Under the pieces are notes generated by a model. That model had not been told where the DNA came from. It saw only the letters and a program-made list of their open reading frames with translations, and did not search any database. The translations under genes were made by a program, and so were the position numbers. Source: Skeletonema tropicum (Eukaryota; Bacillariophyta; Thalassiosirophyceae; Thalassiosirales; Thalassiosiraceae). Taken from it: a stretch of 64,000 nt of DNA. Location: NCBI GenBank assembly GCA_037178625.1, contig CM074129.1, forward strand, positions 1,860,001 through 1,924,000. The letters run 5' to 3'. Below are positions 8,892-19,509 of this stretch, piece after piece. The stretch's first letter is position 1. Every line of letters starts with the position of its first letter.

Positions 8892-11414
8892 ATGTCATCA
8901 TCCTACAAAGAGCCCTCAGCCATCCTAAAGCGTCTCCTCCTCCCCCCCAAAAATCCCTCCCTCACCCTCTCTTCCGACTACCAATGGCTCATCCTAACCC
9001 AAGAACCACCCCTCCCCTCCATCGAGGTACTCGCCAAGCCCGAGGAGAAATTGGCCGGCATTCGCTTCGATCCGGAATTACTCACTCCATCACGATTGGA
9101 CTTTGCGACATCTTTGGTATTGCAGCATATGAAGAGTGGTCAGCGACAGGCGGTGGAATTGCCGAAGGATTCGGAAGGGATTAGATATATTCGATTCAAT
9201 CCTATCAAGGCGGAGTTTGTGTTTGCATCCAAGGTCAAGAATGAGGCACGGTTGGAATTATATCGCTGTGCATACATCGAATCATCATCATCATGGACCA
9301 TGTCCAAAATTCCACTATCAACGCACAAAATGAACTTTATCCAAGGATGTGCCTATCAATTCTCCACGGATGGGTCCAAATTATTCATCAAGGTAGTTCC
9401 CACCTCCCTCGCTGACACTACTCCACCAGAAGAACCACTTAGTACAGGACCAGCAATTCAACAAGTTGAAAGGGGGGCACGAAAAGCTCCAGGACGGACC
9501 TATCAGGACTTGTTGAAGAATGAGTTTGATGAAGCTAAATTGAGGTATTATTGTACTACTGAAGTGGTGTGTATTGACATGACGACAACACCAACAGCAG
9601 CAACAACACTTGTTCCACAAAGCAAGGGAGGTCATCTCATCCAATCTTTATCCTCTAGTCCCTGTGGACGATATTTATTGGCACAACTTACTACCAAATT
9701 TAGTTATTCGGTACCCATTAGTCGATTTGGACGAGATGTCGTTTTGTGGGATTTGAATAATAATAATAATAACAAAGAATTGAAGGTGGCGAGTATCCCA
9801 GTGAATGATGAGATTCCATTGAGTTTTGATGCTTGTTCGAGACATCCACGGGGATATCGTTTCCATCCCTGTCGTGGTGGTGGTGATGGTGATGATGGTG
9901 CGACTACCATCATGTTTGTCAAGGCAACGGATGGGGGAGATCCGGAAAATGATCCTGTAGATGGAGAACGTGATGCATTGTATTGTCAAACGATTGATAG
10001 TGCTTCCTTTACCGTCAGTGAACCAACGAAATTTGTTGGTTTGGAATGGAGATACTCTGACCTGGATTTCATGGAGAATGGCATGGCGATTGTAGAGGAA
10101 TATCGTTGGAAGGATCGTATGGAGCGAAAGTGGATACTGAAGGCTGATGGGAAAAAGTTGAGAATGCTTTGGGAACGTTCGTGGGAAGATAGATACAATG
10201 CACCTGGGGAGCCGTTGAGTAGGAGGGGGGCGAAGGGGCAATACTTTATTGTTCAGCCTACGCCAACTTCGATTTATCTCAGTGGGGCTGGTGCTAGTCA
10301 AGTTGGGGATAGGCCCTTTCTGGACTTGTTGGATTTTGGATCCGAGGAGGTGACAACTACCAGACTTTGGAGGTGTGCGGCTCCGGTGGAAGGAGAGCTG
10401 GATGCAAACAAGGAAGTGAATGGGGTACTACCCACGGACCGAAAGGATATTTACGAATCTTTGGTGTGCGTCTTGCCGGACAATGACTCCATTATGATTT
10501 CAAGAGAGAGTAAGACTACTCCTCGAAACTACTTTCTTGCAAGACTGAGTAGTGGTGGAGACGAGGCTGAAATTCAAGTGACACAATTTGAACACCCTCA
10601 GCCTGATCTTTTGGGTGTAACCAAGGAGTTAGTTCAGTACAAACGCGATGACGGGGTGGAATTGACAGCGAATTTGTACCTTCCTGCCAACTATGATGGT
10701 ACTCCTCTCCCCACGCTGTACTGGGCTTACCCAAGAGAGTGGAAGGACAGTAAGGCAGCTGGACAGGTAAAGGGATCGAAACATGTGTTCGTTAGTGCTC
10801 ACTGGGCGTCACCTATTCATTGGGCGGCGAAGGGTTGGTGCGTCTTTGATAACTTTGCATTGCCTGTGATCGGCGAGGGTGACGCTCAACCGAATGATAC
10901 CTTCATTGAACAAATCGTCTCGGGAGCAACTGCTGCCGTCGAGTACGCTGTGTCGCGAGGTGTATGCGATAAGGACCGTTGTGCCGTTGGTGGACACTCC
11001 TATGGCTCTTTCATGACAGCTCATCTTTTATCTCATACGAGCCTGTTTAGTGCCGGAATCGGACGCTCCGGTGCCTTCAATAGGACATTAACTCCGATGT
11101 CATTCCAGTCTGAAGACAGGAGTATCTGGGAGGCACGTGATACCTACATTACGATGTCGCCTCTCATGCACGTGAAAAAAATGTCGGAGCAAACACGTGT
11201 TGGCAAGATGCTGCTTATCCATGGCGAGGCGGATGAAAATTCAGGAACGCACCCACAGCAAAGTGAAAGGTATTTTGCGGCGTTGAAGGCGTTTGGTATT
11301 GAGTCAAGATTGGTCATGTTGCCTCATGAGAGGCATTCATACCGAGCACGGGAATCTATCCTACACATGGCATATGAACAAGAGACGTGGCTGAAGAGTT
11401 TGGAGGACAAGTAA
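8892..11414 (+). CDS. GEP: Glutamyl endopeptidase, prolyl-oligopeptidase family S9D
   Basis: Single-exon gene of 840 residues. The C-terminal third is an alpha/beta-hydrolase peptidase domain closely resembling the plant chloroplast glutamyl endopeptidase. The nucleophile elbow is GGHSYGSF with Ser703, the acid is Asp781 in GEADENSGT, and the base is His815 in PHERHSYRAR. The family signature SGAFNRTLTPMSFQSEDRSI follows the nucleophile. The N-terminal two thirds form the beta-propeller lid; LAKPEEKLAGIRFDPE matches the start of mature plant enzymes. The plant enzyme is stromal and cleaves after Glu, for example in peptide and LHCII turnover. Here the protein starts almost exactly where the mature plant protein does, with no signal or transit peptide visible, so it is cytosolic as drawn unless an upstream exon is missing. 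Low-complexity insertions (DLNNNNNNKE; GGGDGDDG) sit in lid loops. Confidence 0.92.
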   Translation: MSSSYKEPSAILKRLLLPPKNPSLTLSSDYQWLILTQEPPLPSIEVLAKPEEKLAGIRFDPELLTPSRLDFATSLVLQHMKSGQRQAVELPKDSEGIRYIRFNPIKAEFVFASKVKNEARLELYRCAYIESSSSWTMSKIPLSTHKMNFIQGCAYQFSTDGSKLFIKVVPTSLADTTPPEEPLSTGPAIQQVERGARKAPGRTYQDLLKNEFDEAKLRYYCTTEVVCIDMTTTPTAATTLVPQSKGGHLIQSLSSSPCGRYLLAQLTTKFSYSVPISRFGRDVVLWDLNNNNNNKELKVASIPVNDEIPLSFDACSRHPRGYRFHPCRGGGDGDDGATTIMFVKATDGGDPENDPVDGERDALYCQTIDSASFTVSEPTKFVGLEWRYSDLDFMENGMAIVEEYRWKDRMERKWILKADGKKLRMLWERSWEDRYNAPGEPLSRRGAKGQYFIVQPTPTSIYLSGAGASQVGDRPFLDLLDFGSEEVTTTRLWRCAAPVEGELDANKEVNGVLPTDRKDIYESLVCVLPDNDSIMISRESKTTPRNYFLARLSSGGDEAEIQVTQFEHPQPDLLGVTKELVQYKRDDGVELTANLYLPANYDGTPLPTLYWAYPREWKDSKAAGQVKGSKHVFVSAHWASPIHWAAKGWCVFDNFALPVIGEGDAQPNDTFIEQIVSGATAAVEYAVSRGVCDKDRCAVGGHSYGSFMTAHLLSHTSLFSAGIGRSGAFNRTLTPMSFQSEDRSIWEARDTYITMSPLMHVKKMSEQTRVGKMLLIHGEADENSGTHPQQSERYFAALKAFGIESRLVMLPHERHSYRARESILHMAYEQETWLKSLEDK

Positions 11415-11458
11415 ATGACGGATTACTCTTGAATTCATTAGGATTCAACCACAATCAT

Positions 11459-12346
11459 TTACTTTAATTGTGCGTATTCATTTGCATTAGCTCTCTCAGA
11501 ATTGCGTTTGTCTTGAATTCTCTTTGAAAATGGACGAGCCATAAAATAAGCCAAACAATACACGATGATCAACAGTATTGGAAGATAGCCATAACCAACT
11601 ACATCGCAAACACGCAACAAGGCGGGAATACCACACGCCAAAACGAATAGTCGTATCATGGACTGTATGTGCGTCATCAATTGAGCATCTTGTTCATCTT
11701 CCAACAGTAGCAACTCCTCCCTATTCTCATACTCCTCTGCAATTATTTGTGCCTTGATCGTTTGAAACTTTTTGATAGCTCTCCACCCCTCAATTTCCAA
11801 TTGCATCTGTGCGAATCCACCATAGGTAATTCCAATACTAAACCCCCAATTCTGCGTGTAATCAAGAACAAACCAAACAAGCATAAATCCAGAGACGAAG
11901 CCAATCACACCAAGTATTAGTCCAGCCCTACCCAACCAAATGTGAAATGGCTTGGCGGCACCTTTGAGTGCTGAAGGAGTGAGGATCGTGTTGTGGACAC
12001 ATACCAGATAGATTGAATATGCACCGATAAGATGGATGTAAAGCAATGGTTGGATGTTCTCCTTTGCTGCTAGGACAATTGGGGCATGAATCCAGAGGAA
12101 CCAAATGCAAAGTGTAGTGGCTGCAATCCAAGATGCAGTGAAGGATGTATCCGTCGTTGATGTGGTTGATGACATGAAACCGGTTAACTTTTGAGCTTTC
12201 TGTATTGTATTGTTATACTTGATTGTGTTGAGTTTAGGTTTCAGATGACGCCGGCCGCCGGAGCCGTGGGCCGTGGACCGATCAGAAGATGATACGAGAA
12301 GAAATGAAATATATATGACGAAACGATGGTACTTCACGGCACTCAA
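11459..12346 (-). CDS. DUF2306-like polytopic membrane protein
   Basis: The frame allows 295 residues from 12346, or 238 from an internal ATG at 12175 (MSSTTSTTD). The longer form adds a hydrophobic N terminus followed by a basic stretch and is less certain. About six membrane segments are visible: WIAATTLCIWFLWIHAPIVL, HLIGAYSIYLVCVHNTIL, LGRAGLILGVIGFVSGFMLV, then FVLACGIPALLRV and YLPILLIIVYCLAYFMA. The pattern H-x2-G (HLIGAY) followed by H-x-WLGR (HIWLGRAG), with later WRAI and R-L helices, resembles the DUF2306 family of putative heme-binding membrane proteins. An acidic loop (EEYENREELLLLEDEQDAQ) lies between the third and fourth groups. It is convergent with GEP, the two stops lying 45 bp apart. 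Function unknown. Confidence 0.65.
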   Translation of the reverse strand: MSAVKYHRFVIYISFLLVSSSDRSTAHGSGGRRHLKPKLNTIKYNNTIQKAQKLTGFMSSTTSTTDTSFTASWIAATTLCIWFLWIHAPIVLAAKENIQPLLYIHLIGAYSIYLVCVHNTILTPSALKGAAKPFHIWLGRAGLILGVIGFVSGFMLVWFVLDYTQNWGFSIGITYGGFAQMQLEIEGWRAIKKFQTIKAQIIAEEYENREELLLLEDEQDAQLMTHIQSMIRLFVLACGIPALLRVCDVVGYGYLPILLIIVYCLAYFMARPFSKRIQDKRNSERANANEYAQLK

Positions 12347-12732
12347 ACAGTCTTTCTTTGGACAAGATATACCATTTTGTGACGCGGGCGATTGTCGTTA
12401 CGTTATTCAGACTGACTTTTCACGTTCTTTCTCTTTTTGCTCACAGTAAGTACTTATTCCGCTTTTATCAAGCTGACTGCTTGCTGATGAGGAACATTCT
12501 TTCTGATGAGGACAAAAGCTTCTTTTTACTTTTGCTTGAGCAGGATTCCGCTTATCTTACCAAGGCAAGCTGCTTAGGAAATAATCTGATGCCAGCCGTG
12601 CACTCTTGCCAATGAAAATGAAACGTGCACTGTTTGATGTGGTGTGCTTGCGGTCATAAAATCAAAGCAACATTAATTGAATATTGATCTTGCTGTAACA
12701 ACTTCAACAAAAACATAACTCAACTACAGATC
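12347..12732. other. Divergent promoter region
   Basis: Separates the 12346 minus-strand and 12733 plus-strand starts. The short open frame at 12358-12615 shows no domain and is not annotated. No motif recognised. Confidence 0.35.
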
Positions 12733-13567
12733 ATGCCATCATCTACTCTTACTGCTACTACAACAACTGGGAAAGTGGCTGTGATTGGTGCGACGGGCGG
12801 AGTCGGGCGTTTCGTAGTGAAACTCGCCCTGAAGAAGGGCTACGCCGTCGTCGCTTTGGCAAGAAGCGAGGAAAAACTCCTACAGGTAGTAGGTAAGGAC
12901 GACTTCGACAGGTTGGAAAGCTATGTCAAGGGCTCGTGCGACGACTTGACCAAGTTGGAAGAGACAATTTCAGGAGCCGACTTTGTGATCAGCTGTCTTG
13001 GGACGCCAAGTGGTCAGGATCCCGTGGTGGAGTCCGGCACGAAGAATGTAATCGCCACGATGAAGAAGTTCGGCGTGAAGAACTTGGCCATGATTAGCTC
13101 GTGCGGAGTTGGGGATAGTGTCAAACAGGCGAAGAAGAACGCCAAAGTGTTTATGTACGTGGTTAAACCTCTTTTCCTTTCCAAGCTATTCCAAGACTTG
13201 GAAGAAGCTGAAAAAGTTTGTAAGCATGAAAGTGGACTAAACATTATTCGAGTTCGCCCGCCACACTTGCAGGTACGTGATTGTGATTATTCGTGGATGC
13301 GTGTTGCAATAGATGCATATTATTCTATCAATGAAATTTTGTGACTAACAGTATTGTCTGATGCATCTCCCGCGCCTGCAGGACAAACCTGGGAAGGGAA
13401 CTTATCAATGGGTTGAGCCTCACATTTTGAAGTTACCAGGTGGTGCTGTCGCTGCGATTCCGAGGGAGGATGTTGCTCTTGCAATGGTGGAGTTGTGCGA
13501 CAACTCCGGAACTGCTTTCACCACATCTGGAGGCAAAGGTCCGAGTCTGTTTCCCAAGGGGTCGTGA
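12733..13567 (+). CDS. NAD(P)-binding Rossmann-fold protein (atypical SDR/NmrA-like), two exons
   Basis: Exons 12733-13272 and 13382-13567; the 109-nt intron begins GTACGTG after CACTTGCAG and ends GCCTGCAG, in phase 0. The spliced product is 241 residues. The N terminus holds the dinucleotide-binding loop GATGGVGRFVV (about residues 20-30) after a beta strand (KVAVIGA). A VISCLGTPS segment follows the third strand, and AMISSCGVGD marks the strand after it. Exon 2 supplies KPGKGTYQWVEPHILKLPGG and PREDVALAMVELCDN, the usual C-terminal part of PF13460-type NAD(P)H-binding proteins. No Tyr-x3-Lys catalytic pair is visible, so it is an atypical SDR. Substrate unknown; probably cytosolic, as no presequence is seen. 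Confidence 0.85.
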
Positions 13568-14665
13568 GCACTCATTCAATGCCATTCTCTCAATGTACAC
13601 GATATGCAATGTCAAAGTTGAGTAATGAATTTTTGTCCTTTGAGCTGGAAGCAGTTGAGATTTTACCTGGTTATAGATCGATGAAGAGAGTTACAACTGT
13701 ATGATCGGGGTAATTGTAAATCTAATCATCTGCCTCTTCTTCCAACAACCAAGAAACCAATGAATAGAGTAATCATCTTTGCTTGAGTCGTACCTCTGTG
13801 TTCCGCCCAATACTCGACGAAGTAAAGCTAGAAGCAAATTCTTATGACCAAGACTACATCTACTCGCTCCGCATATTTCGCTGCGACCAGCCAGCTTATG
13901 CTCTTGTTGAAGGTTGAACTCAGCTGGTATTCGGCTACGGATAAGGCCAAATACAAGCGAGACACGCTGCAACGTGCAAAACAGTTGAGGTTGAGAACTG
14001 TACTTCTTGCGCTAAGCTCTGATTACCCTACTGACTTGTCCAAGGACGCCTTGACCAATCGCAGTGGTATCGAGGCCCTCGCTCATTTTTCCTTGAAGCA
14101 TTTTAAGGTAGCTACAAGAGATGAAGCTTGCCTACATTGATGGCATTCTTTAGCTACAACTTATGCCAGCTTAGCTGCGTGGAACATCTTTCCTATCTTC
14201 CTCGAGTTGCATTCTTTCTCATTGACGTAATGATGATCATTTAATCTTGTGCCTCTACTGTGCCTGCTATTGCCATGAGTTACATGCAGTCAACAGCAAC
14301 ACGGAACATCATTTATCAATTCCAAGTATCGTATTTATCATTGCAACAAGAAGACTAACGCTCACAAACGGCAAGCTAGCAGCCTCGTTTGAAATAGACA
14401 ACTCCAGTCCTACCAAATTTGATTTTGAAGGGGAGGGGGCTGCTTAAAAAAGAGCACATCCTCAAATCGAAGATTTTAATCCAAGTCGATCTAGAGAAAG
14501 TGATGCACAGCGGCAAGTAGATAGTATTCTTGTGGTAATAGTGCGAAGTTTAGTAAATATGTAAAATGCGTACTACAATGTGAATACTGCAGCTATTTGA
14601 AGGAGTTGAGTGGTCTACAATTAGTAGCAGTTTTACTTCCAGCATACAATAGTTCGTAATCAAGA
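13568..14665. other. Intergenic, no supported gene
   Basis: 1.1 kb. Open frames at 13844-14140 and 14247-14447 have no domain and unconvincing composition. No inverted repeat or RNA gene recognised. Confidence 0.35.
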
Positions 14666-15998
14666 TCAAGCTCGACGTCTTTTACTGCTGCGAGACTCAC
14701 TTCCAATACGAGAAGCTTCTGCTTCGTCAATTGCTTCGATTTCAGCTTCTATTGTGTCCACCATGGTTCTATGCTGAGCTATAATGGCCCTTCGCTCCGC
14801 TATTACGGCCCTTCGCTCTGTTATGACGGCTTCGTGGCGCGCCCTTTGTTGTTGTAGACACTGCGTCCTGTTCACAGTGGATATAACGCCCGCTATCGAT
14901 GACTTCAATGCAACATACAGCTCATCCAGACCATGGTAACGACAACCTAATGCAAGCAATTCAGGCAAGTGGAGGGGACTAATCTCGCTGTACAAAGATA
15001 CACTTACTCCCTGCAGCTCCGCCAACTCTGCTCTTACACTACTGTTCAGCTGTGTCTGAAATATCTTATTTTTGCCAGCTGCTTCTGGATTGTTCTCATC
15101 GTGATTTAAATTTGTAGCCATATCAATAAGCGACTGAATCTGCTCCTCCTCATCATTATGACATATGATTGATGTCAATGTGTGATTTGACTGAAATGTT
15201 GCTTTGATGCTGGAGATGTCGTTCACCAGCTTCAGCAACTTTATTTAGCCCTTGTTTTGATACGCCACTATTTCCTTGCAATCTTAACATCCTCAGTGAT
15301 GTATTTTTTTGTAAGGCATCGACCAATATATCGACACATTGGTCATCGATCTTATTGTTAGAGAGAGAGAGATCATTTAGTATAGCATCCCCTCCCTTCA
15401 ACAATTTGTTTACTAGTTCACGGCATCCATCAGCGTTGATGCTATTTCCAGCTAAATATAAATATTTCAAATGTTGGGGTTTTAGCTCGTTGTCAATCTC
15501 AATCGATTCAATGCCGCAGCTACTGCAACACAGATGTGCGACGGGGCTGCGATGCAAAGCCCGAAACAACGTCTTGAATCCTTCCGATTGTAAATTATTA
15601 TAATTGATATTCAACAATCTGAGATTGCTAGCACTCTGCAAAAATGGCGTCATACTCCGCACTCCTACTGCGCTTGATTCATTTTGACTCAGATTCATTT
15701 GTTCGATTGAGGTGCTCCTCGTCAAACCCCGAAATAGAGATGTCATTGTTTGATCGTTGAGGGCTCTTGAATGAAATTCCACAAACGCCAAGTGGGTGTT
15801 GTTTGATATATCACGACCGAGCTCCTCCCAACTCTCGTCGGTCATATTTTGGATGGAACTATTGTTGCCGCTCCCGTTTACAGTAATAGAATAATCATTT
15901 TTCAGGATCTGCAGCAGAGTTGAAAGAGAAGGGTCCTCGAACTCCTCTTCCGAATTGACCAAACCGTCATCTTCTGATAGAAACATTTCGTCTTCCAT
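14666..15998 (-). pseudogene. LRR (RNI-like) protein gene with a one-base frame break
   Basis: The ATG at 15998 opens a 280-residue frame with an acidic N terminus and then ribonuclease-inhibitor-type leucine-rich repeats (LRLLNINYNNLQSEGFKTLF, LKYLYLAGNSINADGC, LNDLSLSNNKIDDQCVDILV, LRMLRLQGNSGVSKQGL). After GVSKQGLNK the frame drifts into nonsense. The frame one base over, opening at about 15238 with a TTG and no ATG, carries the continuation: LLKLVNDISSIKATFQSNHT, then LAELQGVSVSLYSEISPLHLP, YVALKSSIAGVISTVN and an Arg/Glu-rich coiled coil (ERRAVIAERRAIIAQHR) to the TAA. That C-terminal module normally follows the LRRs in this diatom family, so these are two halves of one gene with a +1 offset near 15240. 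It is either a recent lesion or an inserted base in the assembly. Function unknown. Confidence 0.8.
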
Positions 15999-16390
15999 TT
16001 TCTGAAAATCGGGTCACGTTAGAAAGCTCCTCTACAGTGCCTGCTTAGATAAAAAAACTGCTGCAATAGTGAGAGAGGTAGTAGGGGGTAGGGGGGCGAT
16101 TTCGTCATTTTGAATTTTGAAAGGAGCGGAGGGCAAAATTCAAATGCAAGAAAATGATAGCTTTCTTGTGTTATCGCCTATTTCTCGTGTCAGTGCGAAA
16201 GTGTATCATGACACACATAATTGGACACATAATGTGTCGTTACAGTGTCATGGCCGGAGTGTTGCAGGCTAAGTAGGCAGGAGGTAGCCTCAGCCAGCCA
16301 CCAATCAATTCCCAATGAACATGTCGAAAGAGTATTGGTCAGAGAATTTAAGCAACAACACATCCCTTCTTTCATCACGTCGTGTAGCTA

Positions 16391-17679
16391 ATGAATGCTG
16401 AAGTACTCGAATCGCTGACTCGCTTGGCAGACACGCTCTCAAAGCTTGACGAGCGACAATACCACACTGGCACAATCGATGGCGACGATACACAAGATAT
16501 CACGGAGGCAACTGCCGCATTGTCTCTTTCTTCGGATCAAGGCACATCGTTACCAAACGAACAAGAGCAACAGCTAGAGCAGCAGACAATCGGCTACTGG
16601 AGAAGTCTCCCCACCGAGGTCACAGCAGCTTATCAACTCCTAGCCGACGGAGCAGAGTATATTCACGCTACAAGCACCAAATATGCGCTCGTTGGCAAAG
16701 TAGATTCCCACGAGGGGGGCAGTCTAGCAGTTAGAATTACGCAAGGGGTCACAGCTCATCGGCACAGGAACATTACTATTATTCTCGCCAGAGTGTGGAT
16801 CGTCTAGATCATTACGTCACTATGTCAAACAATCATCAAGGGCGGTTATTTCATCACTACTCTCGTTGGTGCGTGTGTACGAGGATGGATCGGCACAGGG
16901 GAATCCCAATGATGGGAATAATGTAGGCGCTCAAAAGACTGGTGCAGTTTGGTCTGCATGTGATGGTTTGAGACTGAAACTTCCAAAAGGAAATCGTGCC
17001 GCGATGAGGAGGGAGTTGATGATTTGGGTTAGAGATTGCAATGAGTCGATTGAAGAATTTGATGAGATGTTGGCACTTGGTCCACGTGAGGATGATGGGG
17101 AGGAGGTAGAGGAAGAAGAGGAACAATATTCGGAATCGGAAATGAAAATTGCTCGTGCGGCTGTGAATATAATGAAATGCTCCAAGAATACGTTAGGCTT
17201 GGTATTGAAGGTGTGTGAGTGTGTGGGGGAGAGTTTAGATGAATCTCAGGCTGGCAATGATGAAAATAACAAAGAATTGCTTCAATTGATCACCGACATG
17301 CACGAAGTGGCACGAAGAATAGGAGAGGGAGTTACCAATTATGGAGTCATGTTGTACCCACCATTGGAGGCATCGACAAATGCAGAAGAGTTTGAAAAAT
17401 GGCAATCTACGAAAGCATCAAAAACATCAAGGCTTTATGAAGAGACTGGATATACCCAGTTTAGGTTCAACTTCACTTGGTTTGCAATTAGAGCAGCAGT
17501 TGCATGCCCTAGCGGAGTGTGTGTTGTGTATAAAGAACTCAAAATTAACGACAGTAACGGGGGAGTCTATTCAAGCATGCTACTCAGACGACGTGAACGA
17601 TGCTGTGAAGAAGTTAATCGAAGCAATCCCTCTAAGATGCAAAGATTCGGTAGGTGGTGTTACGAGCTGGAGTGCCTGA
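16391..17679 (+). pseudogene. CCNDBP1/GCIP-like protein gene with two +1 frame breaks
   Basis: Three successive frames together encode one GCIP (cyclin-D1-binding protein 1-like) protein. Frame 1, from ATG 16391, has LTRLADTLSKL and the helix TAAYQLLADGAEYIHATSTK. Frame 2 becomes meaningful from about 16730 (LIGTGTLLLFSPECGS, SLRHYVKQSS) and continues with TGAVWSACDGLRLKLPKGNR, KIARAAVNIMKCSKNTLGLV and MLYPPLEA, the last being the family hallmark. Frame 3 takes over after LYEET near 17447 and gives LEQQLHALAECVLCIKNS and DDVNDAVKKLIEAIP to a stop at 17679. Each switch is one extra base; no credible intron removes either. In animals this family binds cyclin D and affects cell-cycle and transcription control. 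As drawn the gene would not give a full protein. Confidence 0.75.
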
Positions 17680-17796
17680 ATGTTTAGTAGTAGCTGTTAG
17701 CCGATGCTTAATCAGTCAATTCACCACTTTTAGTATGAGAGATATTAGATAGTAACAGCTGTTATTTACAAAATTATCCCCTATTACTTAATGACC

Positions 17797-19509
17797 TCAG
17801 CATCCCTCCGGAGGACAAAATGGTTGGCAGTTGCTCGAGTCACCCATAACTGCCTTCATCCACCACTCCTTGCTGCCATCATTAAACCTTCTCACGGCAC
17901 AATTCCCCGTTCGAGCATAGCGACAAACTTGATACCGACAGGTAGCACCATTTGATTTCGTACCCTTTGCATCTGCACATCCCACATGCGTTGTGGCATA
18001 CCATAGCACCTGCGTAAAGTGCCAATTGTCGGGCGGTGACCACTTGCTTTCTCTTTCAACATATCGATACATCACCGATTCAACTGTCGGTAGCTCACCC
18101 CATCTCCCGTGGCCAGTATTTGATGCAAGATTCTCACCGTATCCTCCTCTGTTAGGATCGTGGACTGTAGCACCGCAGTTTTTTGCGAGCTCGTCAGCGT
18201 AGTCCTGTGCCATATCTTTCAAGCCATCGCTCCATGTGAGTGGCTTGTATTTCTTGCCGTACATTTCATGCCATTTTCTACGTCGAACATTGTGTCCATC
18301 GAGCCATTGTTCTTCCCTCAAGGTCAAACCCGAAGGTTGCTTTTGAAATGGGTCTGGTGTTGGCTGGGGAGTTGGTGGACTAGTAACAGCATCATAGCTG
18401 ATTGTACCTTGGAATGATCGTGCGGGGATAATGCACTCCCTACCTCCCGTGCATCCAAGTTCCCATCTATTATACGCTAAAGCAGTAGCTGGAAAGAGTG
18501 TGATTGAACCGTTTTGTGCTATGGCCCTGCCTTCCTTTACATTTGATTCTAGGCTCTTTAACTTCCCAGGAGACACCAAGTAGAATGAAATGGTTGAACC
18601 TTTCTGAACGTAGACAGGATTTGGAAGAGTAATTTCTGTCGGAGTAAAGAGGCCCCGCTGTTGATTCTTTCCAAAATAAATTTTCTCCCAGCCAGAGGCA
18701 TTACTTGTCTTGCCTTCGTGGCTTCCGTCTCGCATCCAAATCTCCGTCCAGATGTTGGAGGAGGAGCCTGTGAATGTTGAGATGGAAGTGATCCTCAAAT
18801 CTTCCCTTGCTTCTACCGCGAACATTATTCCGATTGTGGTCAGATAGTCTGCACTTCTATCTCCGTCAATTGTGACCAGCGTTCCAGATGAACTTGAGCT
18901 TTTTGGATTCATATTATTCGTCGGGTTGTTTGCAGGATTGTTTGTCGGAGGACTACCAGAGCCACAGCTGTCCGAAGTCCAGCTAATCTGGCTGTCCCAT
19001 CCGCATCCTTTATGGCAGCAAGCACCGCTCTCGAGCTCCGCAACTGAGCAGAGTCGCATTCCTTGGTTCTCGCAGTAGCTTTTTGCTGCGAAGAAAGAAC
19101 TTCTCTTTTTGCAACCGTCTCGACTGCACCTGAGATTGTTCTTCCCCATTGAGCCTTTACAACAATGTACAGCTACGCTGGAAGAATGCTCGCTTGCAAG
19201 GCAAATGTCTGACTGTTTCTCATTGTTTGATAAGCACCCATCTGCGGCATGATACTTCTGCGCAGCAAATGACGATGCCTCAAACGTAGCTGCAGCTTCA
19301 ACAAGTTCGGCCCACCCTTCATCACTGTCTGAGTCTTCTGTACTTGCATGCTTCTTGTGCCTGTGTTTCTTCTTTTTGCCCCGTAGATGCCTTGAGGTGG
19401 CGTTGTACACAGTTGACTCGCTGGTAGTCAAGTTGCGATGTACATGTGTAGTCGACAGTTTGGCTGATGCGAACAATGTAGCCGAAAGAAGTAGGAACAG
19501 TAGTTTCAT
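17797..19509 (-). CDS. Secreted CAP/SCP-domain protein with Cys-rich and beta-sandwich modules
   Basis: 570 residues from ATG 19509. A signal peptide is visible (MKLLFLLLSATLFASA), followed by a basic His/Lys stretch (LRGKKKKHRHKKH). Residues about 90-185 form a Cys-rich module (SDICLASEHSSSVAVHCC, then YCENQGMRLCSVAELESGAC and CCHKGCGWDSQISWTSDSCG) of a type found in many stramenopile surface proteins. An Asn/Pro linker leads to a beta-rich domain (about 205-370). The C-terminal CAP domain (about 395-570) has GHNVRRRKWHEMYG, LTWSDGLKDMAQDYADEL, GYGENLA and HFTQVLWYATTHVGCA, that is, the conserved His/Glu CAP cavity motifs. It acts outside the cell or in the wall; the role is not known (adhesion, defence and sterol binding are known for relatives). 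It is divergently arranged with the cyclophilin gene. Confidence 0.88.
   Translation of the reverse strand: MKLLFLLLSATLFASAKLSTTHVHRNLTTSESTVYNATSRHLRGKKKKHRHKKHASTEDSDSDEGWAELVEAAATFEASSFAAQKYHAADGCLSNNEKQSDICLASEHSSSVAVHCCKGSMGKNNLRCSRDGCKKRSSFFAAKSYCENQGMRLCSVAELESGACCHKGCGWDSQISWTSDSCGSGSPPTNNPANNPTNNMNPKSSSSSGTLVTIDGDRSADYLTTIGIMFAVEAREDLRITSISTFTGSSSNIWTEIWMRDGSHEGKTSNASGWEKIYFGKNQQRGLFTPTEITLPNPVYVQKGSTISFYLVSPGKLKSLESNVKEGRAIAQNGSITLFPATALAYNRWELGCTGGRECIIPARSFQGTISYDAVTSPPTPQPTPDPFQKQPSGLTLREEQWLDGHNVRRRKWHEMYGKKYKPLTWSDGLKDMAQDYADELAKNCGATVHDPNRGGYGENLASNTGHGRWGELPTVESVMYRYVERESKWSPPDNWHFTQVLWYATTHVGCADAKGTKSNGATCRYQVCRYARTGNCAVRRFNDGSKEWWMKAVMGDSSNCQPFCPPEGC

Noticed and set aside
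12358..12615. 85-codon frame opposite the DUF2306-like gene start
   Set aside because: Begins in the promoter gap, composition not coding-like, no motif.
13844..14140. 98-codon open frame
   Set aside because: No domain, no homology recognised, isolated in an AT-rich gap; could be chance.
16616..16731. GT-AG intron to explain the first frame change in the CCNDBP1-like gene
   Set aside because: It would remove the family-like helix TAAYQLLADGAEYI; a single inserted base explains the frame better.
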